Made by a program: the position numbers and the translations under genes
In this document: piece by piece, positions 1-11,336 of the stretch
Position numbering within the stretch: the stretch's first letter is position 1
Layout: each line of letters starts with the position of its first letter
NCBI RefSeq assembly: GCF_023159225.1
Contig: NC_063171.1
Span: 34,193,378 to 34,257,377, forward strand
Direction of reading: 5' to 3'
Length of the DNA stretch: 64,000 nucleotides
Origin: Perognathus longimembris pacificus
Taxonomy: Eukaryota; Chordata; Mammalia; Rodentia; Heteromyidae
Notes under the pieces: generated by a model
The model's database searches: none
What the model was told of the DNA's origin: nothing
Seen by the model: the letters and a program-made list of their open reading frames with translations, nothing else

Positions 1-464
1 CTGGCCAATGGAAAAATGCTAAGTCACAAGGACAAGTGTACAAGGGATAAAACTCACCACATCCCATTTCCCTCTTCTTCAGCATCAAAACAAACAAACA
101 AAAACCTTGGACGGGGGGAATAAAATGTCTGAAAGCTGTTTTAGTGTTCTTTTCCCTTAACAAATGCACATTTTACTGATACAGGTCCATAGCTGTTATG
201 TTCGAATCTCACATATATGACCATCATTCCAAGAATTAAGTGCTTATACCTTCTTTCACTTTTGGGTGTGTAAATCAGGAGTCATCAAGCTCAGAAAAAT
301 AGCCAAGCTTAGGCACAGTCTTTAAAATGTTCACCTGGTTTATAAAGGAGTGAGGCAGAGTGCACTCTGCTTATATCTATGATAAGGATGTATTCACAAA
401 CTTCAAAGGCAAGCATGTTGTAGTGCAAAAGAATTCTGCTCACATAATCACTATTTGTATTAAC

Positions 465-556
465 TTTGGAGACAGGATTTGACTATGTAGAACAGGCTGA
501 CCCTGAACTGCTGCTGAGTGTTGAGGCTAAAGGTGGGGATCACCATGTCTAAATCA
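465..556 (-). repeat. B1-type SINE fragment
   Basis: On the minus strand this reads as a 7SL-derived B1 element. The plus strand shows the usual antisense B1 phrases gagacaggatttgactatgt and ggctgaccctgaactgctg. It is diverged and has no clear target duplication. Confidence 0.7.
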
Positions 557-1924
557 CTCTTAAGGTTTACTTTTTTTTTTTTATAAAGCAAGAACTATTT
601 GGCCTTTAAAAAAAATAACAAAGCGTCCTGCAAAGATAAAAAACATCTCTACCATGTGGTCAGAATCTACAACAAAATTTTACATCATAATCTAATTTAA
701 ATTGTCTTTATTATCTTTCAAGAGTTGTAGAAAAGGGTTTCAAGCCAACCTATCAAATTTCATACCTTACTTTTAGCAAAAGTCTTTAAACATTAGATTT
801 TCAGAACTTTGCCTTTGAATCAGAAGTTACAGAAACTAGAAGCTAAGGACTCAAGAGCCCCTGACAAAGGAAGAAACAGACAAACAGTGCCCCACCGAAG
901 CAATAGATGCATAAGTGAGTTTGTTGCTAGGTTTGCTCTCTGTGGCTACTTGTGTGCCTGGAGACAAAATACTCAGCTTTCAAGAGTTGAACCTCACAGT
1001 TCAGTTACAGAAAGCTGGCTTCCTGGAAGAGCAAACGCTCTTCAGGTGCCTCCAGTTCCTTTGGGACTATGGATTTAAGAAACACCTCTGATATGGTTGT
1101 GACACTCTCCAAAATGTTATAACAGAAGAGTCCTCAATGGAACCCAAAGAATGTTTCTGCTGATACTGTGATTGTGTCCTTTGAGAAAATTACTTTATCT
1201 GCCTGTTTCAATTCCATTATTTTCTTTAAAACTTACAAAAAGTTTTCATAGGGAAAGAAAAAGTATTCTTTATGCTAACCAAGTCTTTTTCTTAATGTTT
1301 CAGAAGTAAAATTAGTCTGGTGAAAGTGGGTTAAAAACATTCTCATAGGTGGAGCTGTTCATGCTGGGATGGTTAGTAAGGGTAAAGATCCTATACTTTT
1401 GCTGTCACCCATTTGATTCCCATGGAGTTTTGGACAGCCATATTTTATCATAAAAATGAGACACACCTGTATTCAACTTTGGTTTCTAGGAAAATGTTTC
1501 CATAAGTCAAAACATAGTACCCTTTTAAAATGGGCTCTGAGAGATTTCCTAAAAGCCACATCCTAAATTCCAGACCCTCTTACTTTCTCCGACACTATGC
1601 CTAAGGACACTCTGAGACCTTTCCAGGATCCAGCTCTGTTCTATCTCAAGGAGAGAGCCATCTCTCCCTCTCCCTCCTAGATAAACCTTTCTTGCAGGAT
1701 TTATGGCCACCCTTTCTTGGAACTGCAGGTCAAGGCACAAGCCAGAAAGAGGATTCCCTAAGCAAACTGCTAACAATTTAACAAGGAGGCAATCACAGAT
1801 TTGGCCCTGAGGTTAAATGCCTTTGTAGATTCAAGGAAACATTTCAGGGTAAATTGTTTCTTAGACTGAGACTAGCACTCGTACAACAAATGAAATCCTA
1901 ATCTTATTCTTCTTAATGAATGAC
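557..1924. other. Unique sequence, no gene seen
   Basis: AT-rich single-copy-looking DNA. Short open frames occur at 809-1078 (+) and 1549-1776 (-), but they show no recognisable domain. No repeat family was recognised. Confidence 0.5.
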
Positions 1925-2015
1925 ATAACAACTCTTGGCAAGTCTTCGACTCCTCTCCGGAGCCTCAGCTTTCCCACATTTGAAGGAGTTGGCTCCCTGC
2001 AGACGCCCTAGAGAT
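1925..2015 (+). repeat. MIR SINE fragment
   Basis: The run cttggcaagtcttcgactc followed by gagcctcagctttcccaca follows the MIR core, which reads as a gggcaagtcactt stretch and then a gcctcagtttcctcatctg stretch. It is an ancient mammalian tRNA-derived SINE, heavily mutated. Confidence 0.6.
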
Positions 2016-2188
2016 TAGGAAGATAAAAATCAGTGAAGTGGAAGTACCTTAATAAAAGGATATTACAGAAATATCAAGTCCTCTCATGACTCACAGAGGA
2101 ATTCCCCAGGGGAATTGTTGAGGTTTACTGTATGTACTCTGTATGTACTGAAGGAAGATGGGTAGGGCTGAGTGAGCCTTCTTGTTGA

Positions 2189-2194
2189 TGTGTG

Positions 2195-2229
<35 letters not shown>

Positions 2230-2230
2230 G
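2189..2230. repeat. (TG)n microsatellite
   Basis: About 20 TG units with one TTTG interruption. On the minus strand it produces a run of alternating His-Thr in an open frame, which is not a gene. Confidence 0.95.
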
Positions 2231-2569
2231 ATTTAATGTTATCAAACCAACATTACCAAAGGAAGGGGCAGGCAACCTCGTGGAACTGATGACTCTGTTG
2301 TTCATTCAATACTTACATGGTGTGAGTGGAATGTTAAGTGCTTTTTAACAGTCCTTCTGCCCATTAGGGCTCTCATATCACAATCCCTCTGTCCATTACC
2401 AAATCCCTAGTAAATAAGAATGGTATTGAAGTGAAGGAGGAAAAGCTATTCAGCTCAAACTTCTCCACATAAGCATTGGAAGATGAAATGGCATGGGTAT
2501 TGGTTTTGCTTTTTATTCAGAGTTTTCCTAGGTAGTTCAAACATGCAATTCATAATTCCCTGACTCAGT

Positions 2570-2636
2570 CGCTCCTCACCCCCCCTCCCCCGACCCTGCC
2601 TCCCAGTGCTTGAATGACAGGCATATGCCACCAGGA
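2570..2636 (-). repeat. B1 SINE fragment
   Basis: The phrase cccagtgcttgaatgacagg followed by catatgccacca is the antisense of the B1 head. Only the 5' part of the element is recognisable. Confidence 0.55.
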
Positions 2637-3302
2637 TTCCTGGCAAGATGGAGAATCCTTCACAAGGGAAAGATGAGTTTGGAGTGTGCAGAGTCCTAGT
2701 CCAATCTATGCACAGCTTCCCCAGGGTGGCTTTGATGGGCCAACATCCATAAAAAGTCAAGAATTTCATAGACTCTGACACTAAAAATAAGGTCAATTGT
2801 TCTTCCAAATGTGCCCTGCAAAGGTATACTCAATCACTTAGTGCTGAAGATGGCTTTCTATAATGGTAGGGAAAAATGAGTGAGGGGGTGCGTCTGTGCC
2901 CATATTCACTAATAATCACACACTTCGCAAGAAAGAATCTATATATCATATGAATAATCTTCCACATAGGGTCAGTGTGGACTGGACACCTAGTAAATTT
3001 ACTGTATTTCCTATTCTACACAGTCTGCTCACATTTTCTAGTGTGATAGAATTGGTAGAACCAATAGAAACACACTTCAGTTCCCTAAAAGCAGAGCTGA
3101 GTAAACATTTTACTATATTGGCAAATCACCACCATCTACACCCCGTAGCCCACATTTCTATACACTGGCCGTCAAATCATATCAGATGTTCAGAGCCCTG
3201 ACTCTGAGGTCAAGTAATATCTTTAACAGTCCAGAATTTCTAAAGATTATCTTGCCATGAATTCAATTTCAAGTTAGTTTACATGTGTGTTATGTTTTAT
3301 GC

Positions 3303-3497
3303 TGGCTGAGCAAACTGACTCATGGGCCAAATCTGGCCTGCCATCTGTTTTTGTAAGCAATGTTTTATGGAACAATGCTATTTCTCTTTCACTTAACGCA
3401 TTTGGCTCTGGCTGAATTTGCACTCAGATGGTAGATATAAGTAGTTGTGGCAGAGGCCATGTGCTAGTAAATCCTGAAAAATTGACTGACTATTGAT
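3303..3497. mobile_element. hAT-Charlie-type nonautonomous DNA transposon
   Basis: The core gggccaaatctggcctgcc followed by tgtttttgtaagcaatgttt matches a common mammalian hAT-Charlie MITE. The ends (gctgagcaaact on the left, attgactgac on the right) are degraded inverted repeats. A second copy lies at 57093-57320. I do not assign a precise family name. Confidence 0.7.
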
Positions 3498-3724
3498 ACC
3501 TTTCTTGAAAAGGTTTTACAGCTGTGATCTATATTAATTTGAAATGGAACTCTCATGCCTGGCATAGTCTATGTGGCAAGGCCTGTTCAGCTCATTGATG
3601 CTAAGTATATACCTCACTTCTCAGATCCAATGACATCATGTTGATTGCTGGTATTTAGCCATGGTAGGAGAATTTGCACCATGGAAATTTTAAGATACTG
3701 CCTATATTAAATACTAAAATATAT

Positions 3725-3960
3725 TTATTGTTATTGTAGAGGTGATGTACAGAGAGGTTAAAGTTACATAAGTAAGGTAGTGAGTACATTTCTTTTTGAA
3801 CCATGTCACCCTTCCCTCATTCTCTCCCAGTTTTTCCCTCCCATCCCCACCCACAAATTGTATAGTTCATTTTCCACTTAGTGTCCAGTGAGTATTACTG
3901 CACTGTTGTTCACCTTAAGTCTCATTTTTTCTGTGCCCTCCCCCTTACCCTCCTTCCCAA
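3725..3960 (-). mobile_element. LINE-1 3' UTR, antisense
   Basis: Read on the minus strand this is the L1 3' end seen repeatedly in the window: a G-rich UTR, then a start-like tacctt phrase, then aacctctctgtacatcacct and an AT-rich tail ending near 3725. It abuts an L1 ORF2 piece in the opposite orientation. Confidence 0.7.
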
Positions 3961-3964
3961 AGAC

Positions 3965-4396
3965 AAACAGGAAGAAATGTCCAACATCTGTGGCCTAAAG
4001 GAAATGCAAATCAAAACAATATTGAGATTCTACCTCACCCTAGTTAGAATGGCCATTATCAAGAAAACTAACAATAACAAATACTGGCAGGGATGAGGCC
4101 AAAAGGGAACTCTACTACACAGTTGGTGAGAAGGTAAGCTTATTCCACCACTCTTGATGACAGCATGGAGGTCCCTCAAAAGACTCAACATAAAGTTTCC
4201 CTGTAAACCAACAATTCCACTCTTGGGCATTTATCCAATATACCACAAGCAAGGACACACTAAAGCTAGTAGCCCACCTGTGTTCATTGCAGCATTGTTT
4301 ACCATAGCCAAGATATAGGATCAACACAGATGCCCCTCAGTGAATGAATGGATCCAAAAAATGTAGTGCATATATGTACAATGGAATTCTACTCTT
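3965..4396 (+). pseudogene. LINE-1 ORF2 C-terminal remnant
   Basis: The frame ending at 4096 encodes EMQIKTILRFYLTLVRMAII and then KKTNNNKYW, the conserved stretch near the C-terminus of L1 ORF2 protein. Stops and frameshifts follow, but the DNA continues to match L1 (gttcattgcagcattgttta, gatgcccctcagtgaatgaa) to about 4396. This is a dead fragment with no reverse transcriptase or endonuclease region. Confidence 0.85.
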
Positions 4397-4576
4397 TCAA
4401 TATGATTTTTAATGGTTTAGCAAAGACCAGTTAAATCTTTACTACAGTCTACTGATGGTAACTCTTTATACTCGGAACCCAGAATTATTTTAATTAGTAG
4501 GCGTGCTGGTATCTGACTGGGATCTCATTAGTGATATGGATTTCGAGGTATTTAATTTTGCTAATTATACATCTAA

Positions 4577-4815
4577 TTCAGCCAAGCACTGGTGGCTCCT
4601 ATATATCTGTATCTGCTTAGGAGGCTGCTATCTAGAGGATGGTAATTGGAGGTATGTTGAGCAGAAAAGTCTGTGAAATTCCATCTCCAAAATACCCAGT
4701 AAGAAGCTAGACTGTAGGTATGCTCAAGTTGTAGAGAGTAGCTGAACAAACAATCCAAACAAGTATGAGTCCCTGATTTCAAATCTTGTTCCTGGTATAA
4801 TAAAGCAAAACAAAT
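4577..4815 (+). repeat. Old B1 plus ID-like composite SINE
   Basis: A degraded B1 head (gccaagcactggtggctcct, then cttaggaggctg) is followed by an ID-like segment with gctcaagttgtagagagtag and a fused tail. Divergence is high. Confidence 0.5.
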
Positions 4816-6189
4816 TCGGCTTAATTTAGGAATCATACAAAATGAAAAGAAAACAAGCTAGTCATTATCATCAAAGATACTGTTATAGCAACATTGATGT
4901 CTTCGTCCCACTGTTTTTATACAACTATATTAGTAACTATAAGAGAATATAATTTATATTATTAATAATTTTACGCAATAAACACTATTTTATGTTGATA
5001 TTATATAGCATTGTTTTAGTTAGCTTTCTGGTTCTCCATCCCACAATTAAATGAGCTAAGTAACTTTCCATTGTGGTGCACTTGTGGTGGAAGCCACTGA
5101 AAATACATATATCTTCATAATCCTGAAGATTTCCTTTGGTAACTTGTAGATCTTCATTTCCTTGAAGCCTGAAATTTATGGCTAATGATTTGCTATTATT
5201 TTTCTGGAACTATCTCAATCAATCACTCATTAACAAATGTAAAATAAGATTATCATGTGTCAGACATTTGTTTAGGACTTGGGGCTAAAGCAATAAACAT
5301 ATATGGAGGAACCATCCTTTTCATTTTGGTCATTTTATTGTAAACATGGTAGGTAAAGGTTGTGCAAAGGAATTTAGTGAATTATAATTCAATTCTACTC
5401 AATAGAACACAGTTTCACTGCTACATACTAGAAGGTCTGAAGAATCTGAAGTGTTATGCTTAATTGCACTGTCACTGAGGGTTTAACAGGGAAAACCTCA
5501 ACAATGTTATAATGCCTTGGTTAGAAATGCTAATTATAATGAGTATCTAAACTAAACCAAATTAACCCAAAGAGGGAATATGAGGGGGAAAATCTTTTTA
5601 AAATATTTTAGTTAAAAAATAAAGTTACCACCCAAGAAAATAATGCAATCAGTGGCTTCATCTTTATTGGGACTCTCATTCTCCTTTTCCTCCTCTATGT
5701 GTCCTTTAATCTTAATAAGGATACTTTCTTTTTCTACGATGGCAAACACAACTCCTGATAGTTGTATTTTGCTTGGTACCCAGGGAACATTATGGCTACC
5801 AACCCCATAAATCCTAGTTCAAATTGCTCTGGGAAGAACGTACCATCCATGTACAGCTTTATGGAAGAAAAAGAACAAATGGTAAATTCCTAGCAGAACC
5901 TAGCAGCATATTCATAACTTGCCTACTCCTATCTATATATACCCTCCAATACCCTATATCTTTTAGTTTGGCATTTGTGCTGAGGCCATCTCCCTACCCC
6001 TACTCTACTCAAGGTGAAGCTGCTGTATAGAATTCTGCACACATTCTTGAACTGCCACTCATCTGTGGCAGATAGACAAAAGACTACACAGTGTAATTGA
6101 ATAGATAGGTCTGATAAGCATTGGATAAGTAGGTTCTTAATAGTTATGTATTTCACTTTTAAAATACCCAATAAATTCTTGGAACAATG
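4816..6189. other. Unique AT-rich sequence with an L2 relic
   Basis: No gene seen. About 5220-5320 resembles the L2 3' region (a cardinal atcatgtgtcagacatttg, then a ggggctaaagcaataaac stretch). The stretch near 4940-5000 is almost pure A/T. Confidence 0.45.
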
Positions 6190-6390
6190 TATTTTTTCAT
6201 TTTTTATTGTAACAGTAATGCACACGGGGGTTACAGTTACATACGTAAGGCAGTGAGTATATTTCTTATCAAACTTTTTACCTCCTCTTTCATTTTTATC
6301 CCACCTTCCCCCTTCCTTGCTTCCCTCCCCTGAGATGTACAGTTTGTTTACAACATATTGTCTTGTAAGTATTGCTGTTCCCGTGGTTAT
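6190..6390 (-). mobile_element. LINE-1 3' UTR end, antisense
   Basis: The plus strand shows tttttattgtaacagtaatg, then gggggttacagttacatacg and taaggcagtgagtatatttc. This is the reverse complement of the L1 end at 10330-10530. The 205-residue minus-strand frame across it (5929-6546) is therefore not a gene. Confidence 0.75.
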
Positions 6391-6689
6391 TGGAGATACT
6401 GGGGAGAGAATAAACATAAACAAATTTTGAAGGGAATACACATTATACAAGAGAAATGAATGTGAGCTTACTGTTTTGTTTTTATATCTTGTATTACAAT
6501 GGATGGCAATAGACAGTGCCGTGCTGGGCATCCTGAACAGACACACTAACCATCAGGAGTATTCTGCTGTGAAGAACCAGTGGGAAGAATGTGAACCAAA
6601 TACTGTAAAGTGAAGGAACAACTCAGAAGAAAAGAGCCAAAGAAAGAAAACCCTCATATGCTGGGCACAACCTCAACTCCAATTCTGGT

Positions 6690-6960
6690 TGCTTTCTGAG
6701 TCCTACATGCAGGAAATTGGGTGTGTGTGGGATGTTAAGGGGAAGTGGGAGATGAATGAAGAAAGGAAGGGGGATACAGTCATAATAATCAATGCATATC
6801 CTATGAAACTAAGAAAACTGATGGGAGGGGTTGGGATAAATGGGGAAAATGACAAGAGAGGTGTCATGGATCAAGATGTATTGTGTTTATAAATTGATTT
6901 GTTGAGTGGTAACTTCTTTGTACATGTACTTTAAGATAATGAAAATAAAACTTTTTTATA
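6690..6960 (+). repeat. L1-type 3' UTR, second family
   Basis: A G-rich stretch is followed by ggatcaagatgtattgtgtt, a gttgagtggtaacttctttg phrase, and tactttaagataatgaaaat. The same ending recurs at 17275 and 51200 (+) and at 40790 and 63295 (-). The layout (G-rich UTR, conserved end, A-rich tail) suggests an older L1 3' UTR lineage. Confidence 0.55.
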
Positions 6961-7147
6961 AAAGCAGTTCAGCCACAGGCAAAGGCTCTGAAGTCATATT
7001 GGAATGGCTATCCAAAACATAGCATTTGAATTTGAGTCCTATGAACTTACTTGCATACCAAAACAACAAGACTTCAAATCAGAATCTATGTAACACAACA
7101 TTCCCAATGATTGGGATGAAATTCAAAAAGGCATTATATGCACAGAA

Positions 7148-7228
7148 GTTAGAAAGAAAGAAAAAAAATGGAAAAAGGAAAGGAAGGAAGGATGAAAGGA
7201 AGGCAGGAAGGAAGGAAGACAGGAAGAA
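7148..7228. repeat. Purine-rich GAAA/GGAA microsatellite
   Basis: Imperfect mixture of GAAA, GGAA and GGCA units. Both strands show low-complexity open frames (Lys/Arg/Glu or Phe/Leu/Ser), which are artefacts. Confidence 0.9.
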
Positions 7229-7304
7229 AAACACAATTTCAATCAAAGTGAGAAGAACAGGAACTACTATGATATCACAGATATTTGAATGAAGACCCAA
7301 GGAT

Positions 7305-7626
7305 TTTATCTGGGCTTAGTGGCATATGCCTCTAATCCCAGCTACTTGGAAAGTAGCAGCAGGAGGATCATGAGTTTGAGGCTAAACTGGGCAATGTAAA
7401 AAAAGACTCTTGCTAGAAAAAAACAAAATTTACAGAAAAGGGTTTCAGGAATTGATCAGATGGTAGAGCACATGCATGTGTGAGATGCTGGGTACAACTC
7501 CTAGAACCACAAGAAAGAAGGAAAGGAAGAAAAGGAAGGAGGCAAGGAAGGAAGGAAGGAAGGAAGGAGAGAGGGATGGAGGGAGGGAGGGAAGGGGTGA
7601 GGGAAGGAAGAAGGGAAGAAAGGAGA
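7305..7626 (+). repeat. B1-ID composite SINE with expanded GGAA tail
   Basis: A B1 head (gcctctaatcccagctactt) is followed by an ID-like unit (gatcagatggtagagcacat, then gggtacaactcctagaacca). From 7512 the A-rich tail has become a GAAA/GGAA/GGGA microsatellite of over 110 bp. Confidence 0.75.
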
Positions 7627-7972
7627 CAACCAAAAATGAAGAATTATAAAGCTGTTATTAGAATAGTGGTCAATAACATAAAAAATGGGATAACAATGAA
7701 TTGTTAGAATGATAGAAAATGTCAGGGGGAAAAAAAATTAAAAACTGAATGTAAATCCTAAAATTAAAAATACTTAGTAGATACAATATTCACTAAAAGG
7801 AGTTAGCATGATGATGAAATAAAGTTAAGCCCCTTAAAGTGAAGAAAGACCAGACATTCGTCAATCTGATGAAGACGGCCAAGTACAGAATTGAAGGCTA
7901 ATTATAGAATTGAAGGTAGGAAATAGAATGTATGTGTGTGTGTGCGGGTGTGCGTGCATGCACTCACATATT

Positions 7973-8178
7973 GATTCTGGGGCTTGAACTTAGAGCCTGG
8001 GCACTGTCCCTGAGCTTTTGTGCTCAACGATAACCCTCTACCACTTGAGCCACAGCTTCACTTCCTTCCTTTATTTATTTTTTTACAGTCAATTGGAGAT
8101 AAGAGTCTCACCAACTTTCCAGCCCTGACTGGCTTTGAACAGTGATTCTCAGATCTCAGCCTCATGAGTAGCTAGGAA
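7973..8178 (-). repeat. B1-Geo composite SINE, antisense
   Basis: The minus strand reads a B1 head ending in gagactcttatctccaattg and then the Geo-type right monomer (ctcaagtggtagagggttat). The plus strand begins ctggggcttgaacttagagc. It is preceded by a short TG/CG-rich run at 7928-7962. Confidence 0.75.
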
Positions 8179-8520
8179 ATAGAATTTTATTCATTTATGA
8201 GGGGAGAAAAATCCCTATTGTATTTTAAATTGTAGTACCAGAAGGAGAGGAGACAGGATGAAATGAAGCAGAAAACATTGTGGGAAAAATACATGCAAAA
8301 CATTTCTACTTTGATTTAAAAAGCATCCACAAACTCAATCAAGATGCTTATATTGAATCATAAAGAAAAAAACTCTTGAAAAGAACACTAATAATACAGT
8401 CACACTGATCAAAGTCATTGGTGGCAAAATTAAAATTTAAAAACAAGGAAGCAAAAACAATCCTACTGACATTACATTTTGTGTCTAGCAAAAATACTAT
8501 TTAGGGACAAAAAGGAAGTA

Positions 8521-8630
8521 AGTATGGTGGTGCAGGTCTGAAATCTCAGGGACCAGAGGCTGAAGCAGAAAGATCATTTGAGCTCACAAGCCTAGGTAAC
8601 ATAGATTCTCTAAAAATAAATAAATAGAAT
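8521..8630 (+). repeat. B1 SINE
   Basis: The run gtatggtggtgcaggtctga is followed by agaggctgaagcagaaagat and a TAAATA-rich tail. It is a moderately diverged B1 monomer. Confidence 0.65.
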
Positions 8631-8971
8631 AGAATAAATAGGAAATGCTTTTCAAAGAACAGCAGAAAAACACAGTGAACGCTGCTTCACAAAGAAAGAA
8701 AAAGGGAAATTCTTTTGTCTAAAGGGAAATTACAAAAAGAAATTAAAAATGAAATACCTGTATAAATATAAAAGACTCCTTTTTTCTCACAGCTTTATTA
8801 AATTACAAGATATTTTTCACTTTATTTAATTAAACATTGCCTTCTGGGGATAATAAAGTATGTACATTTAATATCCATGATAAAATATAGAATTAGAGAT
8901 TTGGAAATGATAAACAGAGCTCTGGAGTTACAAGCCTTCTACATTTTACAAGAAATTCTACAGTTTTAACT

Positions 8972-9222
8972 CCAAACACCAGTGACTCATAACCTTAATC
9001 CTAGCTACTCAAGAGACTGAGATCTGAGGATCACAATTCAAAATCAGCTGGGCAGGAAAACTCCCTGAGACTCTTATCTCCAATTAACCACCAGAAATAG
9101 GGAGGTGAAGTTGTGCCTCAAAGTGGTAGAGCACTAGCCTCGAGCAAAAATAGCTCAAGAATATTGCCCAGGCACAGAGTTCAAGCCCCATGACTGACAA
9201 ACAGACAAACAAACAAACAATA
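8972..9222 (+). repeat. B1-Geo composite SINE
   Basis: The head contains taatcctagctactcaagag and gagatctgaggatcacaatt, then gagactcttatctccaatta. The right part contains a Geo-like A box (gtggtagagcactagcctcg) and B box (gagttcaagcccc). The tail is an (ACAA)n run. Confidence 0.8.
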
Positions 9223-10184
9223 AATACCATGAATGGCAATGGTAGCACAAAGGCTCAGTTAATTTTAAGTCAAACCAATAGTATATTGCTAAACATACAG
9301 GGTAACTATAGCATCTGTAGAGTGACAGACAGACGATAATTATTAGTCTTATACATATGCATGTGTCTTATACATATGTGCATATGTATAGAAGAAAAGA
9401 GATAGGATGTAACAGGGATACTATATCAGAAAAATAATAGCTTAAATGTTTTCAGAAATTAAGGTTTAAATTTACAAATTCATAATACACAATGATCTTT
9501 TTCCCAATACATGTGGCAAACATCATGCCGTGATACATCATGATCAATTACTGATTAACAAGAGCAAATTTTAACAGCATTAAAAGTAAAACTACAAATT
9601 ACCTGAAGGAGAACAGCAAAATAGTTAATACTTAACTTCTAATAAAAAGTTAGAGAGTCTAGAGATTGTGAAATATTATCTTCAAAATGCTAGAAGGAAA
9701 ACTGTCAACCCAGAATTTTATATGTGATAAAATACTTTGGGGAATAAAGAAATAAAGACAGGTGGATGAAAGAAATGTAAACTTGTTGAGTAATACAAGA
9801 AATGCCAGTATTTCTTTTATTTGTTTTTCAAGCTGAAGAGGAATAATGATTCAAATAATGTTTATTGCTTTGCCTATATTAATAAAACTACAAATATTAA
9901 TAACATTAATTAATAATTAATAAAACTTCAAATATAGAAAGCAAACTCCATTCAAGCACAATTTGACATTCAACAACATAGACTGAATAATAATACACCA
10001 TAAAACAATCTCTTTAGTTTGTATGTTTGAAATCATGTAGAAAGCATTTCTTGACTACAATAGGATTAAGCTAGAAGTTAATAAATGAAGCCTATAGGCA
10101 AAAGTCCTAAAGAATTTAGAAATTAAATAACAGGTCTAAATAATTCCTGGAACAAAGAGGAAAATATAAAATATAAAATAAGAA
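9223..10184. other. Unique AT-rich sequence, no gene seen
   Basis: Very A/T-rich, with an imperfect tandem of TATACATATG-type units near 9350-9395 and a TTAAT-rich patch near 9880-9930. No frames or families were recognised. Confidence 0.5.
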
Positions 10185-10204
10185 GAAATTGTGTCTTTTT
10201 CTTT

Positions 10205-10545
10205 TGTCTTTCTTCCCCATGCTTTTACCCCTGTTGTCACTGTAACTGACTTTGGTACACTGGGTCCTGTATGTACCTTTATCGAAACTAGGGAAGGGGA
10301 ACACCAAAATGCAAGAGACCAAGGGTAAAAGGCAAACCAATGCAACAGCAATACTTACAAGACAGTATGCTGTAAACCAACTGTACATCTCAGTGGAGGG
10401 TGGGGAGGGAACTGAGGAGGGGAAAAGGTGGGAGAAAAATGAACGACGTGGTAAAAGGTTTGATGAGAAATGTACTCACTGCCTTACGTATGTATCTGTA
10501 ACCCTTCTGTACATTACTTTGACAATAAAAAAAGAAAAATTTCAT
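10205..10545 (+). mobile_element. LINE-1 3' UTR with intact 3' end
   Basis: The order is ttggtacactgggtcctgta, aactagggaaggggaacacc, a G-rich ggagggtggggaggg block, cactgccttacgtatgtatc, and the end cttctgtacattactttgac plus AATAAA and an A-rich tail. It aligns segment by segment with 27840-28140. The open frame across it is not a gene. Confidence 0.8.
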
Positions 10546-11217
10546 ATATATATAATAAAAACACAGCATTTCAAAACACAAAAGCTAACACACTATTTAC
10601 AGAAAAATGAAAAGGAACAAAGTTAGGGAGTAAACAGTATTCATTTTCAATATTTTTATTAAGTCAAAATAATCATGATAGTATGATAAGTATGATAAGA
10701 TTTGAAAAGTAAGTTATTGTAGTAAAGTTGTAGTAAGCCCAGAAATGAAACTAGACATGTCATATGACAATTGTTTTGTTTTATTTTATTCCTTATTGTT
10801 CTTAATTCATAAAATATTGAGGGGGAAAATATTTTCAACTAATGGTGCTGGAGTGAATGGATATGCATATGTTAAATATATATAAACTATGTGCAAAAAG
10901 TTAATTTAAAGAAGATTGTTCACTTATCCATAAATACTAAAAATGTTCTAACTTTTATGAGTGAAATCTGGGCTCCAAGAATGGATTCTTAGATGTGTCA
11001 TAGTGACTTACTTGATAAATTAGATTCCATAAATAAACTCTCTTTTTTAAAGATTCTACAACAAAATTGTTCAAGCAGCAAGATACGTGGAGAAAATATT
11101 CACCATACATTTACCTGACACAGATATATCTCCGAGATAAAGCCACATACTTACTCATGTGAATGTTGAAAACTTGAAAAGAATGAATAACACTAAATGA
11201 CAACAAAAACAGGAGCA
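10546..11217. other. Unique AT-rich sequence, no gene seen
   Basis: Contains A/T-rich stretches and no recognised repeat or conserved frame. Confidence 0.5.
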
Positions 11218-11220
11218 ACC

Positions 11221-11336
11221 AGAGGAAGGAAGGAGGGAGGGAAGGAAGGAAGGAAGGAAGGAAGGAAGGAAGGAAGGAAGGAAGGAAGGAAGGAAGGAAG
11301 GAAGGAAGGAAGGAAGGAAGGAAGGAAAAGAAGGAA
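11221..11336. repeat. (GGAA)n microsatellite
   Basis: A perfect tetranucleotide run of about 22 units (11241-11328) is flanked by imperfect GGGA and GAAA units. It is the longest GGAA tract in the window. The Glu-Gly-Arg-Lys open frame here is an artefact of the repeat. Confidence 0.97.

Noticed and set aside
5929..6546. Minus-strand open frame of 205 residues, the longest in the window
   Set aside because: It runs across an antisense L1 3' UTR (6190-6390) and AT-rich flanks, has no recognisable domain, and shows composition typical of random AT-rich translation.
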